Positions 1-7,274 of a stretch of DNA of 64,000 nt are shown in pieces (within the stretch, counting starts at the first letter, position 1; each line of letters starts with the position of its first letter). Made by a program: the position numbers and the translations under genes. The stretch covers positions 186,001 to 250,000 of the forward strand of contig JAEUMD010000003.1 of NCBI GenBank assembly GCA_016793635.1, in the 5' to 3' direction. The notes below the pieces were generated by a model. That model was not told where the DNA came from, searched no databases, and was given only the letters and a program-made list of their open reading frames with translations. This DNA comes from Hyphomicrobiaceae bacterium. Lineage in GTDB: Bacteria > Pseudomonadota > Alphaproteobacteria > Rhizobiales > Hyphomicrobiaceae.

Positions 1-664
1 GATCGGGAGCGGCCTCGAGCACGGCGCGCGTGCGCGACCAGCGTTCGGCATCGCTGGTGAGACCATTGCCCTCGAAACGACCCTGTTCGGCCGGAACGCC
101 ATTGCCGCCGAGCACGTAGGCCGAGGACAGCCCGACCCGGGCGAACACTTCCGCATAGGCGTAGGCGAGTGGCTGAGGAAAGCCGACCTTCTCGTCGGCA
201 AAGGCGATCATCGGCGCCGTCAGCACGATGTGCGAAAACCACGACCCGCGTTGAGTCGCCGCGCGCAGCAGAATGTTGCCGCCCATGGAGTGGGCGAGCC
301 CGACGTACGGGGGCGGACAGTCCGGCAGGACGACATCCTTCATGAAGCGGATGAGGTCCTTGTCGTACTCGGCAAAGTCGTCCACGTGAGACTTGTTGCG
401 GTCGGCCAGCGGACGCGCCGAGCGGCCTTGCCCGCGCCAGTCGAGTGTCGCGACGGCGAACCCGCGACGTCGAAGGTCGGCAATCGTCTCGAAATATTTC
501 TCGATGAATTCGGCCCGGCCCTGGAATAGGCAAACTGTGCCGCGGCGCGGGCTGCGTGTCGCATCCCATCGGGCATAGCGCAACGCGGCCCCGTCATAGC
601 CGGCGAATGTGCCGACGACGGCACCGCTCGGCACCGGATTGCGCGCCAATGACACAAGCTCCAT
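1..664 (-). CDS. Alpha/beta hydrolase, lysophospholipase-like (partial, C-terminus outside window)
   Basis: The gene reads leftward from an ATG at 664 and has no stop before base 1, so about 221 N-terminal residues are visible. It is a serine hydrolase of the PldB / serine aminopeptidase S33 type. The nucleophile elbow HSMGG places the catalytic Ser near residue 126, preceded by GLA. The region LFQGRAEFIEKY (residues 46-57) is the typical oxyanion-hole strand of lysophospholipases, and TLDWRGQGRS (73-82) is the following strand-loop. The acid and His of the triad would lie beyond the edge. Family members cleave lysophospholipids or monoacylglycerols at the inner membrane or in the cytosol; the substrate here cannot be read from sequence. 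Confidence 0.85.
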   Translation of the reverse strand, partial: MELVSLARNPVPSGAVVGTFAGYDGAALRYARWDATRSPRRGTVCLFQGRAEFIEKYFETIADLRRRGFAVATLDWRGQGRSARPLADRNKSHVDDFAEYDKDLIRFMKDVVLPDCPPPYVGLAHSMGGNILLRAATQRGSWFSHIVLTAPMIAFADEKVGFPQPLAYAYAEVFARVGLSSAYVLGGNGVPAEQGRFEGNGLTSDAERWSRTRAVLEAAPD

Positions 665-837
665 GCCGGCTCCGAAAGTCTCCCGTTAGACCAACTTCAG
701 AATAACACCGCAGTCACGCAGCGGACAGTCGTCGCGCCCTGGTTATTGCGGGTCTCGCCGAACTTCACGCCGCCGCCAACCCGCGACCAATCGGCTGCTT
801 TGGCTTCGTCAGCGATGCCATTGCGAACGATGCCTCG

Positions 838-1671
838 CTAGGCGCCACCCAGCAAACCATAGTCGCGCATCAGCCGCCGGCGAATCTCATAGGCGGGGCG
901 CACTGCCTCGCTCGACAGGAACGGCGAAGCGGTGGCGCTGTCGAACGAAATCTTCTCGCCCATAGCCCATCGCCGCCATAGATACCGGTCGATCGCCAAG
1001 CGCGTGTCGAGCGTCTCCCGCACACCCGGCGAAAGGTCCTTGAGCTTCACCGGCTGCCAACCCGTATCCTTGCTCCATTGCTCGCCCGTGTTGGCCCGCT
1101 CCGCCACCTCGGGGATGCCGAGTTCGCGGGAATGCCAGGCGGCAAGCTCGTCGGTTTGCGCAATATCGACAACGCGGTCGAGCGATCCGAGCGTCTCGTC
1201 GAGCATCGCCACCTTCGCTCGCACCGAAAGGCGCGCAATCTGCTGCCAGGACATCTCGTGCCAGCGCTCGAGAAAAAAGTGCGCGACAGGATCGACCGAC
1301 ATCGAGCGCAAGTGAAGCTCGAAGGGATAGGGCCGCAGACCTTGGCTCAGGTACCGCATCATGCGGTAGTTGTAATAGGAGATCATGAGCTGGACGGGAT
1401 CGCGCAGCACGACACTGCGGATCACCTGGCGCCCCGGAAACAGCCGCTCGATGGACTTGCCGAGGAAGTGTCCGGAGACGACGGAAATGTCATCAGTTCG
1501 AGACGGCGGACGCGCGTCGTACTTGCGGCCGAGCACCTCGAGCGGAATTTTCCGTGTTCTCTTCGCCGGGCTCCAGAAACCCGTTGGTCCGAGGTGACGC
1601 TTGAAATGCTGCTCGAGCGTGGTTCCCGCGCACTTCGGCACGTGCATCACGACATGTAGGCTGCCTGTCAT
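838..1671 (-). CDS. Sulfotransferase family protein
   Basis: A 277-residue protein. The N-terminal HVPKCAGTTLE (residues 10-20) is the 5'-phosphosulfate loop that grips PAPS, and VVLRDPVQLMISYYNYR (about 87-103) is the 3'-phosphate-binding strand and helix with the expected Arg and Ser. Such enzymes move a sulfuryl group from PAPS to a carbohydrate, lipid or other acceptor. No acceptor gene lies beside it, so the substrate is unknown. No signal peptide is visible, so it is probably cytosolic. The ATG at 1671 follows a weak GGGACACG. The gene stands alone, with an unusual inverted-repeat element just upstream at 1702-1778. CysQ, which removes the PAP product, is encoded at 37.2-38.1 kb. Confidence 0.75.
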   Translation of the reverse strand: MTGSLHVVMHVPKCAGTTLEQHFKRHLGPTGFWSPAKRTRKIPLEVLGRKYDARPPSRTDDISVVSGHFLGKSIERLFPGRQVIRSVVLRDPVQLMISYYNYRMMRYLSQGLRPYPFELHLRSMSVDPVAHFFLERWHEMSWQQIARLSVRAKVAMLDETLGSLDRVVDIAQTDELAAWHSRELGIPEVAERANTGEQWSKDTGWQPVKLKDLSPGVRETLDTRLAIDRYLWRRWAMGEKISFDSATASPFLSSEAVRPAYEIRRRLMRDYGLLGGA

Positions 1672-1976
1672 CGACGTGTCCCGATTGCGCCCCGCTTAGC
1701 CCTAGTGTTCCGTCTGCGATACTTGGTTGCCTGCGCAGCATGCGATCGACCGAGTGCCGCAGACGAAAAGAACACTAGTAACTTGATGATTCTAGTATTG
1801 CTTTTGCCACCAACACTTGACTGACCACCGTTCAGCAACCGGGAACCAAGCTATAGTGACGCAACACGAGTTGCGATCGGTCGAGACTGACGCTCGGGGC
1901 GTGTCGATCCCTGCCGATCGCGGCTCAAGGCTGGCTGTAACCCAAATCCCGCCGACAGCGAAATACATTCCCAGCG
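1672..1976. other. Intergenic stretch upstream of the sulfotransferase gene
   Basis: About 300 bases with no credible coding region. It contains a long inverted repeat (1702-1778) and two direct CTAGTA hexamers at 1775-1780 and 1792-1797. The rest shows nothing recognisable. Confidence 0.5.
1702..1778. repeat. 77-bp interrupted inverted repeat
   Basis: The left arm CTAGTGTTC-CGTCTGCG (1702-1718) is matched by CGCAGACG-AAAA-GAACACTAG (1758-1778). Seventeen base pairs form, interrupted only by an AAAA bulge. A further CTAGTA repeat lies immediately to the right. The element sits directly before the sulfotransferase start, so it could be an operator, a folded leader or a small miniature element. 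No transposase-like reading frame is present inside it. Confidence 0.7.
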
Positions 1977-2537
1977 TCAGGTCAAACGTCCGAGGAACAC
2001 GAGCGGGACACCCTGCCAATCGAACTCGTGGGCACTGGTGAAGCCATTCCGCCGGTAGAACCCGACATTGCGAGACATGGCTCCGGTCACCACGTGAACG
2101 CCGGGTAGCCCCGCCGCGGCGACATCGCCAACGAAGCGCTCGATCAGCGCTTGGCCAATTCCGAGCGAGCGAGCGCTACTCGCGACGTTGATATGGAGGT
2201 GCGCGGGAAATCTGGCGGTCCATTCGGACAATCGTGGAAAATAGCCAATATCGCGGTAGCGCTCGGTTTGCGCGGGGTCGTCCAGCGCACCGGCGAGATA
2301 CCCGACGACGCGCTCATCGCCGACCGCTCGGTCGGCGAACGCCAGGTGGAACAGCTCGGGGGCGAAATCGAGATATCGACCGAGCCAACGCTCGCGAAAG
2401 GCGGCGCGGACCGCATCGCTCGGAAATGTCTTGGTGAGGCTCGATTCATAGAAGATCGCATCGAGATCCGACCGGATCGTCTCCAGGCTTTCGATTTCGC
2501 TCGCGCGGCGGAAAACGATGGCGTGTGGGTTCGGCAT
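1977..2537 (-). CDS. GNAT family N-acetyltransferase
   Basis: A 186-residue protein. The central segment HINVASSARSLGIGQALIER carries the acetyl-CoA pyrophosphate loop (R-SLGIGQA), and the C-terminal VTGAMSRNVGFYRRNGF is motif B of the family with the conserved N-x-x-F-Y-R-R-x-G-F. It transfers an acetyl group from acetyl-CoA to an unknown amine. I chose the ATG at 2537 over a longer open frame to 2636, because the longer frame would run through the transcription terminator at 2599-2629, which belongs to the preceding gene. The next gene upstream is on the same strand but is separated by that terminator, so this gene is probably a single transcription unit. Confidence 0.75.
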   Translation of the reverse strand: MPNPHAIVFRRASEIESLETIRSDLDAIFYESSLTKTFPSDAVRAAFRERWLGRYLDFAPELFHLAFADRAVGDERVVGYLAGALDDPAQTERYRDIGYFPRLSEWTARFPAHLHINVASSARSLGIGQALIERFVGDVAAAGLPGVHVVTGAMSRNVGFYRRNGFTSAHEFDWQGVPLVFLGRLT

Positions 2538-2598
2538 TTCGGGACAGTGCTCGCGATGGTTCCAAGAGCGACAGAGCCGGAGCGGCCTCCACGCACGC

Positions 2599-2629
2599 AA
2601 AAAAGGGGAGGGCTCTGGCCCTCCCCTTT
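2599..2629 (-). terminator. Rho-independent terminator of the Gly-rich protein gene
   Basis: A perfect 12-bp stem (2602-2613 with 2618-2629) and the four-base loop TCTG are followed, in leftward reading, by a run of T residues (bases 2599-2604 are all A on the + strand). It starts about 14 bases after the stop codon of the gene at 2643-3086. Confidence 0.9.
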
Positions 2630-2642
2630 CACGCACCGAAAC

Positions 2643-3086
2643 TCACTCGATGCAGTCGTAGTACCTGTTCCACCAATAGCTGCTGCCCGTGCGGCGCGCC
2701 TTCCTCAGTAGCCAGCCACACTCGCCGCCGTAGTAGTAGCCCGGGGAGCTATAGTAATAGTACGACGGGACCGAGTAATAGATGCCGCCACGCGGCCGGC
2801 GACCGTGATGGTGATGACCGCCTTTACCAGCGTGAAGGCGCGGACCGGAAAAACCGCCGCCACGCGGCCCGCTGCGAACCCCGCCGCTGAACGACTTGCC
2901 GGAGAACCCGCCGCCACCGCCGCTGAAGCCCCGGCCACCGCCTCCGCCACCCTGACGGACGTCGATAACAAGGCTCTTACCCGTGGACGGCATATCACCC
3001 GCAGCAACCGGGACGGCGCCTGCTCCCGGAACCAACGCGAGCGACGCCGCTGCAAACGCCAAAGCTCCAAGTGTCATCCTCAACAT
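2643..3086 (-). CDS. Secreted glycine-, histidine- and tyrosine-rich protein
   Basis: A 147-residue protein of unknown function. It begins with a signal peptide (MLRMTLGALAFAAASLALV then PGAGA) and is therefore exported. The mature part has a Gly-rich stretch (GGGGGG, GGGGG), a four-His run in HAGKGGHHHHGRR, and a Tyr-rich tail with YYYY; two Cys flank the very end (GGECGWL and YYDCIE). The ATG at 3086 is preferred to a start 111 bases upstream because it begins the signal peptide and has AAAGGA about 10 bases before it. Low-complexity envelope proteins of this kind are common in the order, but no function can be assigned. A strong terminator follows. Confidence 0.7.
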   Translation of the reverse strand: MLRMTLGALAFAAASLALVPGAGAVPVAAGDMPSTGKSLVIDVRQGGGGGGRGFSGGGGGFSGKSFSGGVRSGPRGGGFSGPRLHAGKGGHHHHGRRPRGGIYYSVPSYYYYSSPGYYYGGECGWLLRKARRTGSSYWWNRYYDCIE

Positions 3087-3318
3087 GGTGCACGTCCTTT
3101 CTGGCATGGGTAATTGGCTTATGCCTACTCGCATGAGCCGCCTCCGCGAGCGCGACGAGCGCTGGCAATCCGACGTCGGCCGCCGCCAGCCATTCATGGC
3201 GCCCGTCTCCTAGCTTCAGAGCACGAGCATTGCGTGGCCCCCATGCGACCGCGCATACGACCGCGCCTAGCTAGCGCTTTCCATATGTGCACAACGCGCG
3301 GGAATTCAATTGGATGCA

Positions 3319-3693
3319 TCACTCCGCCCCAGTCGCGACCACAAGCCTCTTGCGGAACGCGGGGGGCAGGTCGCCCGGAATGGCAGCGGCCTTCTTGGGA
3401 GCGGCCGGAGCAGGACCGCCGTAGTTGCGGCTGAAGGGCTCGCTCGGGTCGTCGGGTTGGTTGACGGAGCGGGCGAGAGGCGGGCGCTGCACGGGCAGGC
3501 CATCATCCTCCATCTCCTCGCGCGGCGCGGGTGCTGCCGCGACTTGTTGAGGATAAGGAGAGCCGACAGAGGCAGCCGGATACTCGGAGCGCGCTCCGCA
3601 GCCGCCTGCAAAGGCGACGAGCAGAAGGGCGAGGGAGGGCTTCGACCACACGACGAGCGCGCGGTGGGTAACGCTGTTACGCAACAGAGACAT
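3319..3693 (-). CDS. Small putative lipoprotein
   Basis: A 124-residue protein whose hydrophobic N-terminus LALLLVAFAGGC ends in a lipobox-like AGGC, which suggests lipid attachment at the Cys and envelope location. The rest is Pro- and Ala-rich with no recognised domain (for example the segment APREEMEDDGLPVQRPP). The ATG at 3693 has AAAGG seven bases upstream and is preferred to an in-frame TTG at 3711. It reads in the same direction as the Gly-rich protein but is well separated from it. The lipobox lacks Leu at -3, so plain secretion remains possible. Confidence 0.55.
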   Translation of the reverse strand: MSLLRNSVTHRALVVWSKPSLALLLVAFAGGCGARSEYPAASVGSPYPQQVAAAPAPREEMEDDGLPVQRPPLARSVNQPDDPSEPFSRNYGGPAPAAPKKAAAIPGDLPPAFRKRLVVATGAE

Positions 3694-4015
3694 GGCTACG
3701 CCTTTCAACAAACGCGAACATGCATCCGTTGAAACACGGGTATGGTTAAGGGGCCGCTAACCAGCGCCCTACTTCGAAACGGCGGGCCTCGCTCCGGCCC
3801 GGATCTCCAAGCCTCCAGCCGTAGCCCGAGCTCGCAACGAGGTACCGCAACCGCGCCGGATCCGATTGGCAGCAAACCCCACTGCATGCTGCTAACAACT
3901 TGAGTTATATCAATTTTATGGAACGCCACGGCGAGTCGTGGCTTAATCGACGAAACAGAAAGCCCCAAGGAGACGGTTCAACGAAATCCCGTGCGCAGCA
4001 GCGAAAGGAGTGGAC
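3694..4015. other. Divergent intergenic region between the lipoprotein gene and usg
   Basis: About 320 bases between genes that diverge, so promoters for both should lie here. The stretch 3895-3920 is conspicuously AT-rich for this genome and is followed by a short hairpin (CCACGGCGAGTCGTGG). I cannot assign exact -35 or -10 boxes. Confidence 0.4.
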
Positions 4016-4336
4016 ATGGCACGAGACGACTTCGCCGCCCAACTTGCCGGATACAGCCTCACAACGGCCGAGATACTGTACCGGATGCCCGATCACCTTT
4101 CGCTCATTCAGACGTTTGTCTGGCAGGACTACGACCTGCACCCCCGCTTCCCGCGGCTCAAGGGGTTCCTGGACTTCTGGATCCGCAACCTCGAGGGGCC
4201 GCTCGTGCAGGTGACCGTGCAGTGGCAGACCGCGCTTGCGGCACCGCGGGTGCAGGCTATCTCTGGGTTCAGTATCGATGGCCGCTCCGGCGAAAACGCG
4301 TTTAACCGGCCCGCCCACACCAGATGGCTCCAGTGA
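4016..4336 (+). CDS. usg: Usg family protein
   Basis: A 106-residue protein. The segments LAGYSLTTAEILYRMPDH and QTFVWQDYDLHPRFP are the hallmark of the Usg family (PF06233), small alphaproteobacterial proteins once suggested to be linked to phosphoribosylanthranilate isomerase; the actual function is not established. AGGAG lies five bases before the ATG at 4016, which decides it over an in-frame GTG at 4010. From my recollection the family is usually about 85-90 residues. The conserved part here ends near residue 70, and the tail (about residues 72-106) looks unlike the family, so a late frameshift is possible. The gene converges on the DUF1285 gene. Confidence 0.85.
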   Translation: MARDDFAAQLAGYSLTTAEILYRMPDHLSLIQTFVWQDYDLHPRFPRLKGFLDFWIRNLEGPLVQVTVQWQTALAAPRVQAISGFSIDGRSGENAFNRPAHTRWLQ

Positions 4337-4369
4337 AAATCCGCCCCCTGGCCTGACTTCGCACCTGCG

Positions 4370-5131
4370 CTACGCGGGGAGAAGAAACGCGCATCCGCCG
4401 CTGCGGATTGCGAGTTCGACCGCATCGCCGCGCTGCGCCTCTTCGACCAGGGCCAGCAACTCGTAGGTCACCGGCCGCGTCGCCAGCGCCTCGAGACGAC
4501 CTCGGACCAGCACGTACGGTTTGATGCCGCCGGTTCCGACCTCGACCGCGAACCGCAGCGGGTTTTCCGGCCCCACCCGCACCACGTCGTCCACGTTCGT
4601 CCTGAGCACGATCACCCGGTCTGATCCTGCGCCGAGCACCTCCATCTCGACCGCGAGGAACGGCGCATCCTCGACTGCGACATCGACCTTCTCCACCGGG
4701 GTAACGAGGTAGTGGCGGCCGTCCGGGTCGCGGCGGAGCACGGAGGCGAACAGCTTGACCAGCGGCTGGCGCCGGATCGGACTGCCCCGGTAGTTCCAGG
4801 TGCCGTCGCCGGCGATGGAAAGGCCAACGTCGCCGCAATAGGGCGGCTGCCAACGATCGACCGGCGCGGGGCCGCGGCGCGAGCCTTCGCGCAGGGCCAG
4901 TTCCAAACGGCCGAGCGGCGGAACGGAGGCGCCTTCTGCGGCGCCCGATCCCACTCCCGGCCCCGGCCCAGCCACAATCGCCGCCTCTTGGTCAACGCCC
5001 GAACGGGGCCCACAATCCGTTGAGGATGGACCGGAAGAAGATGATCCGCTCCGGTCCCCCACCTCGCCGGTGTCGCCGCAATGGCCACTTGGCTCCTCCC
5101 CGCGCGGGGTGCTGTTCACGGGTCTGCTCAT
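4370..5131 (-). CDS. DUF1285 domain-containing protein
   Basis: A 253-residue protein. Residues 95 onward match DUF1285 (PF06938): YCGDVGLSIAGDGTWNYRGS, then RRQPLVKLFASVLRRD and the strongly conserved YLVTPVEKVDVAVEDAPF. The function of the family is unknown; it is a soluble protein commonly found next to MoxR ATPase genes in this group, as here. The first 70 residues are Ser/Gly/Pro-rich and not conserved, so the true start could be further in. It diverges from the MoxR operon across about 135 bases. Confidence 0.8.
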   Translation of the reverse strand: MSRPVNSTPRGEEPSGHCGDTGEVGDRSGSSSSGPSSTDCGPRSGVDQEAAIVAGPGPGVGSGAAEGASVPPLGRLELALREGSRRGPAPVDRWQPPYCGDVGLSIAGDGTWNYRGSPIRRQPLVKLFASVLRRDPDGRHYLVTPVEKVDVAVEDAPFLAVEMEVLGAGSDRVIVLRTNVDDVVRVGPENPLRFAVEVGTGGIKPYVLVRGRLEALATRPVTYELLALVEEAQRGDAVELAIRSGGCAFLLPA

Positions 5132-5266
5132 CTGTTGGTTACGTATCCTTCACTTGACCCAACCGCCCCGCGTCGGATCGATTAGCTCCGAACCTCCCGG
5201 GCCGTCGTGTAACGGCGCTCCGGCCTGACGCCTGTGTCGAACCTCAAACTGGGCTATAGTCCTCGA

Positions 5267-6265
5267 ATGACAACATTGACAGAGACCGACGAGCACATCG
5301 TCGCGCGCATCGAGGCCGCCGCGGAACGCATGCAGAAGGCCCACAAGGCCGCTGCATCGGTAATTTTCGGCCAGGACGAAGTCATCGCACGCGCGCTGAT
5401 CACCATTCTTTCCGGCGGTCACGCGCTTTTGATCGGCGTGCCGGGCCTCGCCAAGACGCTGCTCGTCGAGACGCTCGGCACCGTGCTCGGGCTCGATGCC
5501 AAGCGCATCCAGTTCACCCCGGACCTGATGCCCTCCGACATCATCGGCGCCGAGGTGCTCGAGGACAACCCTGGCCAGCGGCGCACCTTCCGTTTCATCA
5601 AGGGCCCGATCTTCACCCAGCTTCTGATGGCGGACGAAATCAACCGCGCCAGCCCGAAGACGCAGTCGGCGCTGCTCCAGGCCATGCAAGAACACCACGT
5701 CACCGTCGCCGGCCAGCGCCACGACGTGCCCCACCCCTTCCACGTGCTCGCGACGCAGAACCCGCTGGAGCAGGAGGGAACCTACCCACTGCCCGAGGCC
5801 CAGCTCGACCGCTTCCTGCTGCAGATCGACGTCACCTACCCGGACATCAACGCCGAGCGGCGGATGCTCTACGCGACGACGGGCACGGCCGCACGCAACG
5901 TGGAGACCGTGCTTTCCGTCAACGAGCTGATCTCCATCCAGCGTGTCGTCCGCCACATCCCGGTGCCCGACAAGGTGGTGGAGGCGATCCTGCGTTTGGT
6001 ACGCTCCGCGCGCCCCGGAACCGGCGCCAACGCCGATACCGACCGCTATGTCGCCTGGGGCCCGGGCCCGCGCGCCAGCCAGGCGCTGATGCTCGCCGTG
6101 CGCGCCCGAGCGCTGCTCGAAGGGCGGCTGGCTCCCTCGATCGACGACGTGGTGGCGATGGCCGATCCGGTGCTCAAGCACCGCATGGCCCTGTCGTTCG
6201 CCGCCCGTGCCGAGGGACAGGACCTGAGCGGCGTGATCGAACGGCTCGCCACGGCTCTGGAGTAG
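5267..6265 (+). CDS. MoxR family AAA+ ATPase
   Basis: A 332-residue ATPase. Walker A is GVPGLAKT (residues 57-64) and Walker B is LLMADE (119-124), followed by INRASPKTQSALLQAMQE, the signature of the MoxR group. ATQNPLEQEGTYPLPEAQLD is sensor 1 and its neighbourhood. MoxR proteins act as chaperone-like ATPases that work with von Willebrand A or DUF58 partners, here encoded directly downstream with 7 bases between genes. I chose ATG 5267; an in-frame GTG at 5234 would add 11 residues that are not conserved. No strong ribosome-binding site precedes either start. Confidence 0.95.
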   Translation: MTTLTETDEHIVARIEAAAERMQKAHKAAASVIFGQDEVIARALITILSGGHALLIGVPGLAKTLLVETLGTVLGLDAKRIQFTPDLMPSDIIGAEVLEDNPGQRRTFRFIKGPIFTQLLMADEINRASPKTQSALLQAMQEHHVTVAGQRHDVPHPFHVLATQNPLEQEGTYPLPEAQLDRFLLQIDVTYPDINAERRMLYATTGTAARNVETVLSVNELISIQRVVRHIPVPDKVVEAILRLVRSARPGTGANADTDRYVAWGPGPRASQALMLAVRARALLEGRLAPSIDDVVAMADPVLKHRMALSFAARAEGQDLSGVIERLATALE

Positions 6266-6272
6266 GCGGCGC

Positions 6273-7274
6273 ATGGCAGGTAGCGGCACCCCCAACGGCC
6301 CGCAACGGGCCGAAACGCATCGGCCGCAGTCCCATCTGGCGGGCACGCGGGCTGGCGCGGAGGTGTTTGCCCACGAGATGGAGGCGCACGGTCTCGCCGA
6401 CCGCCTGCCCGATCTTCTTGTCGAAGCGAGCCGTATCGCCGCCACCGTGACGCACGGCATCCATGGGAGGCGCCGCGCCGGCCCGGGCGAAACGTTCTGG
6501 CAGTTCCGCCAGTTGCAATCGACCGACGACGCGCAATTGATCGACTGGCGCCGCTCGGCGAGCTCGGACCATCTCTACGTGCGCGAGCGCGAGTGGGAGG
6601 CGGCGCACACCATGTGGCTGTGGCCTGACATGTCACCGTCGATGGCGTTCCGCAGCCACCTCTCCGACGTGACGAAGCGGGCGCGGGCCATCGTGCTGAT
6701 GCTCGCGGCAGCGGAACTGCTCGTGCGCGGTGGAGAGCGCGTCGGCCTGCTCGGGCTGACCCAGCCGACCGCCAGCCGGCGCGCGGCGGTGAAGCTTGCC
6801 GAAGCACTGGCACAGCGCGCCGACGATCCCGTACTGGTCGCCAGCCTGCCGCCGAAGGCGCGCATCTCGCGCTTTTCGGGCGTGCTGCTGATCAGCGATT
6901 TCCTCGATCCTCTGGATGAGATCGCGAGCCGGCTCGAGGTGCTCGCCGGGGCGGGCGTGCGCGGACATCTCGTTCAGGTGCTCGACCCGGCTGAGGAAAC
7001 GCTGCCCTACGACGGACGAACCGAATTCATCGCCCCGGAAGGCTCGCTGACGTGGATCGCCGACCGCGCCGAAAGCCTGCGTGATGCCTACAAGGCGCGG
7101 CTCGAAGCCCACCGCGCGGGTCTTGCCGCCATTGCCCATCGCCTCGGCTGGACATTCCTCGTGCATCACACCGACAGGCCGGCCTCCGAGCCACTGCTCG
7201 CCCTCATCATGCACATGAGCGCTGGCGGCTACCGCTGGCAGCAGCCCTCCCCTGCGAAGGGAGCGACGGCATGA
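6273..7274 (+). CDS. DUF58 domain-containing protein
   Basis: A 333-residue protein. The central block AQLIDWRRSASSDHLYVRE is the DUF58 (PF01882) core. The region after it (WLWPDMSPSMAF) is the start of a von Willebrand A-like fold with a D-x-S-x-S type metal site. Proteins of this kind are the usual partners of MoxR ATPases. GGAG sits 10 bases before the ATG, overlapping the end of moxR. The stop overlaps the next start in ATGA at 7271-7274, so translation is probably coupled. No transmembrane segment is seen, so it is probably cytosolic or membrane-associated through partners. Confidence 0.9.
   Translation: MAGSGTPNGPQRAETHRPQSHLAGTRAGAEVFAHEMEAHGLADRLPDLLVEASRIAATVTHGIHGRRRAGPGETFWQFRQLQSTDDAQLIDWRRSASSDHLYVREREWEAAHTMWLWPDMSPSMAFRSHLSDVTKRARAIVLMLAAAELLVRGGERVGLLGLTQPTASRRAAVKLAEALAQRADDPVLVASLPPKARISRFSGVLLISDFLDPLDEIASRLEVLAGAGVRGHLVQVLDPAEETLPYDGRTEFIAPEGSLTWIADRAESLRDAYKARLEAHRAGLAAIAHRLGWTFLVHHTDRPASEPLLALIMHMSAGGYRWQQPSPAKGATA

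Noticed and set aside
2643-3086. Four-His run in the Gly-rich protein as a metal-binding domain
   Set aside because: Low-complexity sequence; a single short His run is not enough to claim metal binding.
5150-6460. 436-codon open frame antisense to the MoxR gene
   Set aside because: Shadow of a clear MoxR ATPase; no motif of its own.
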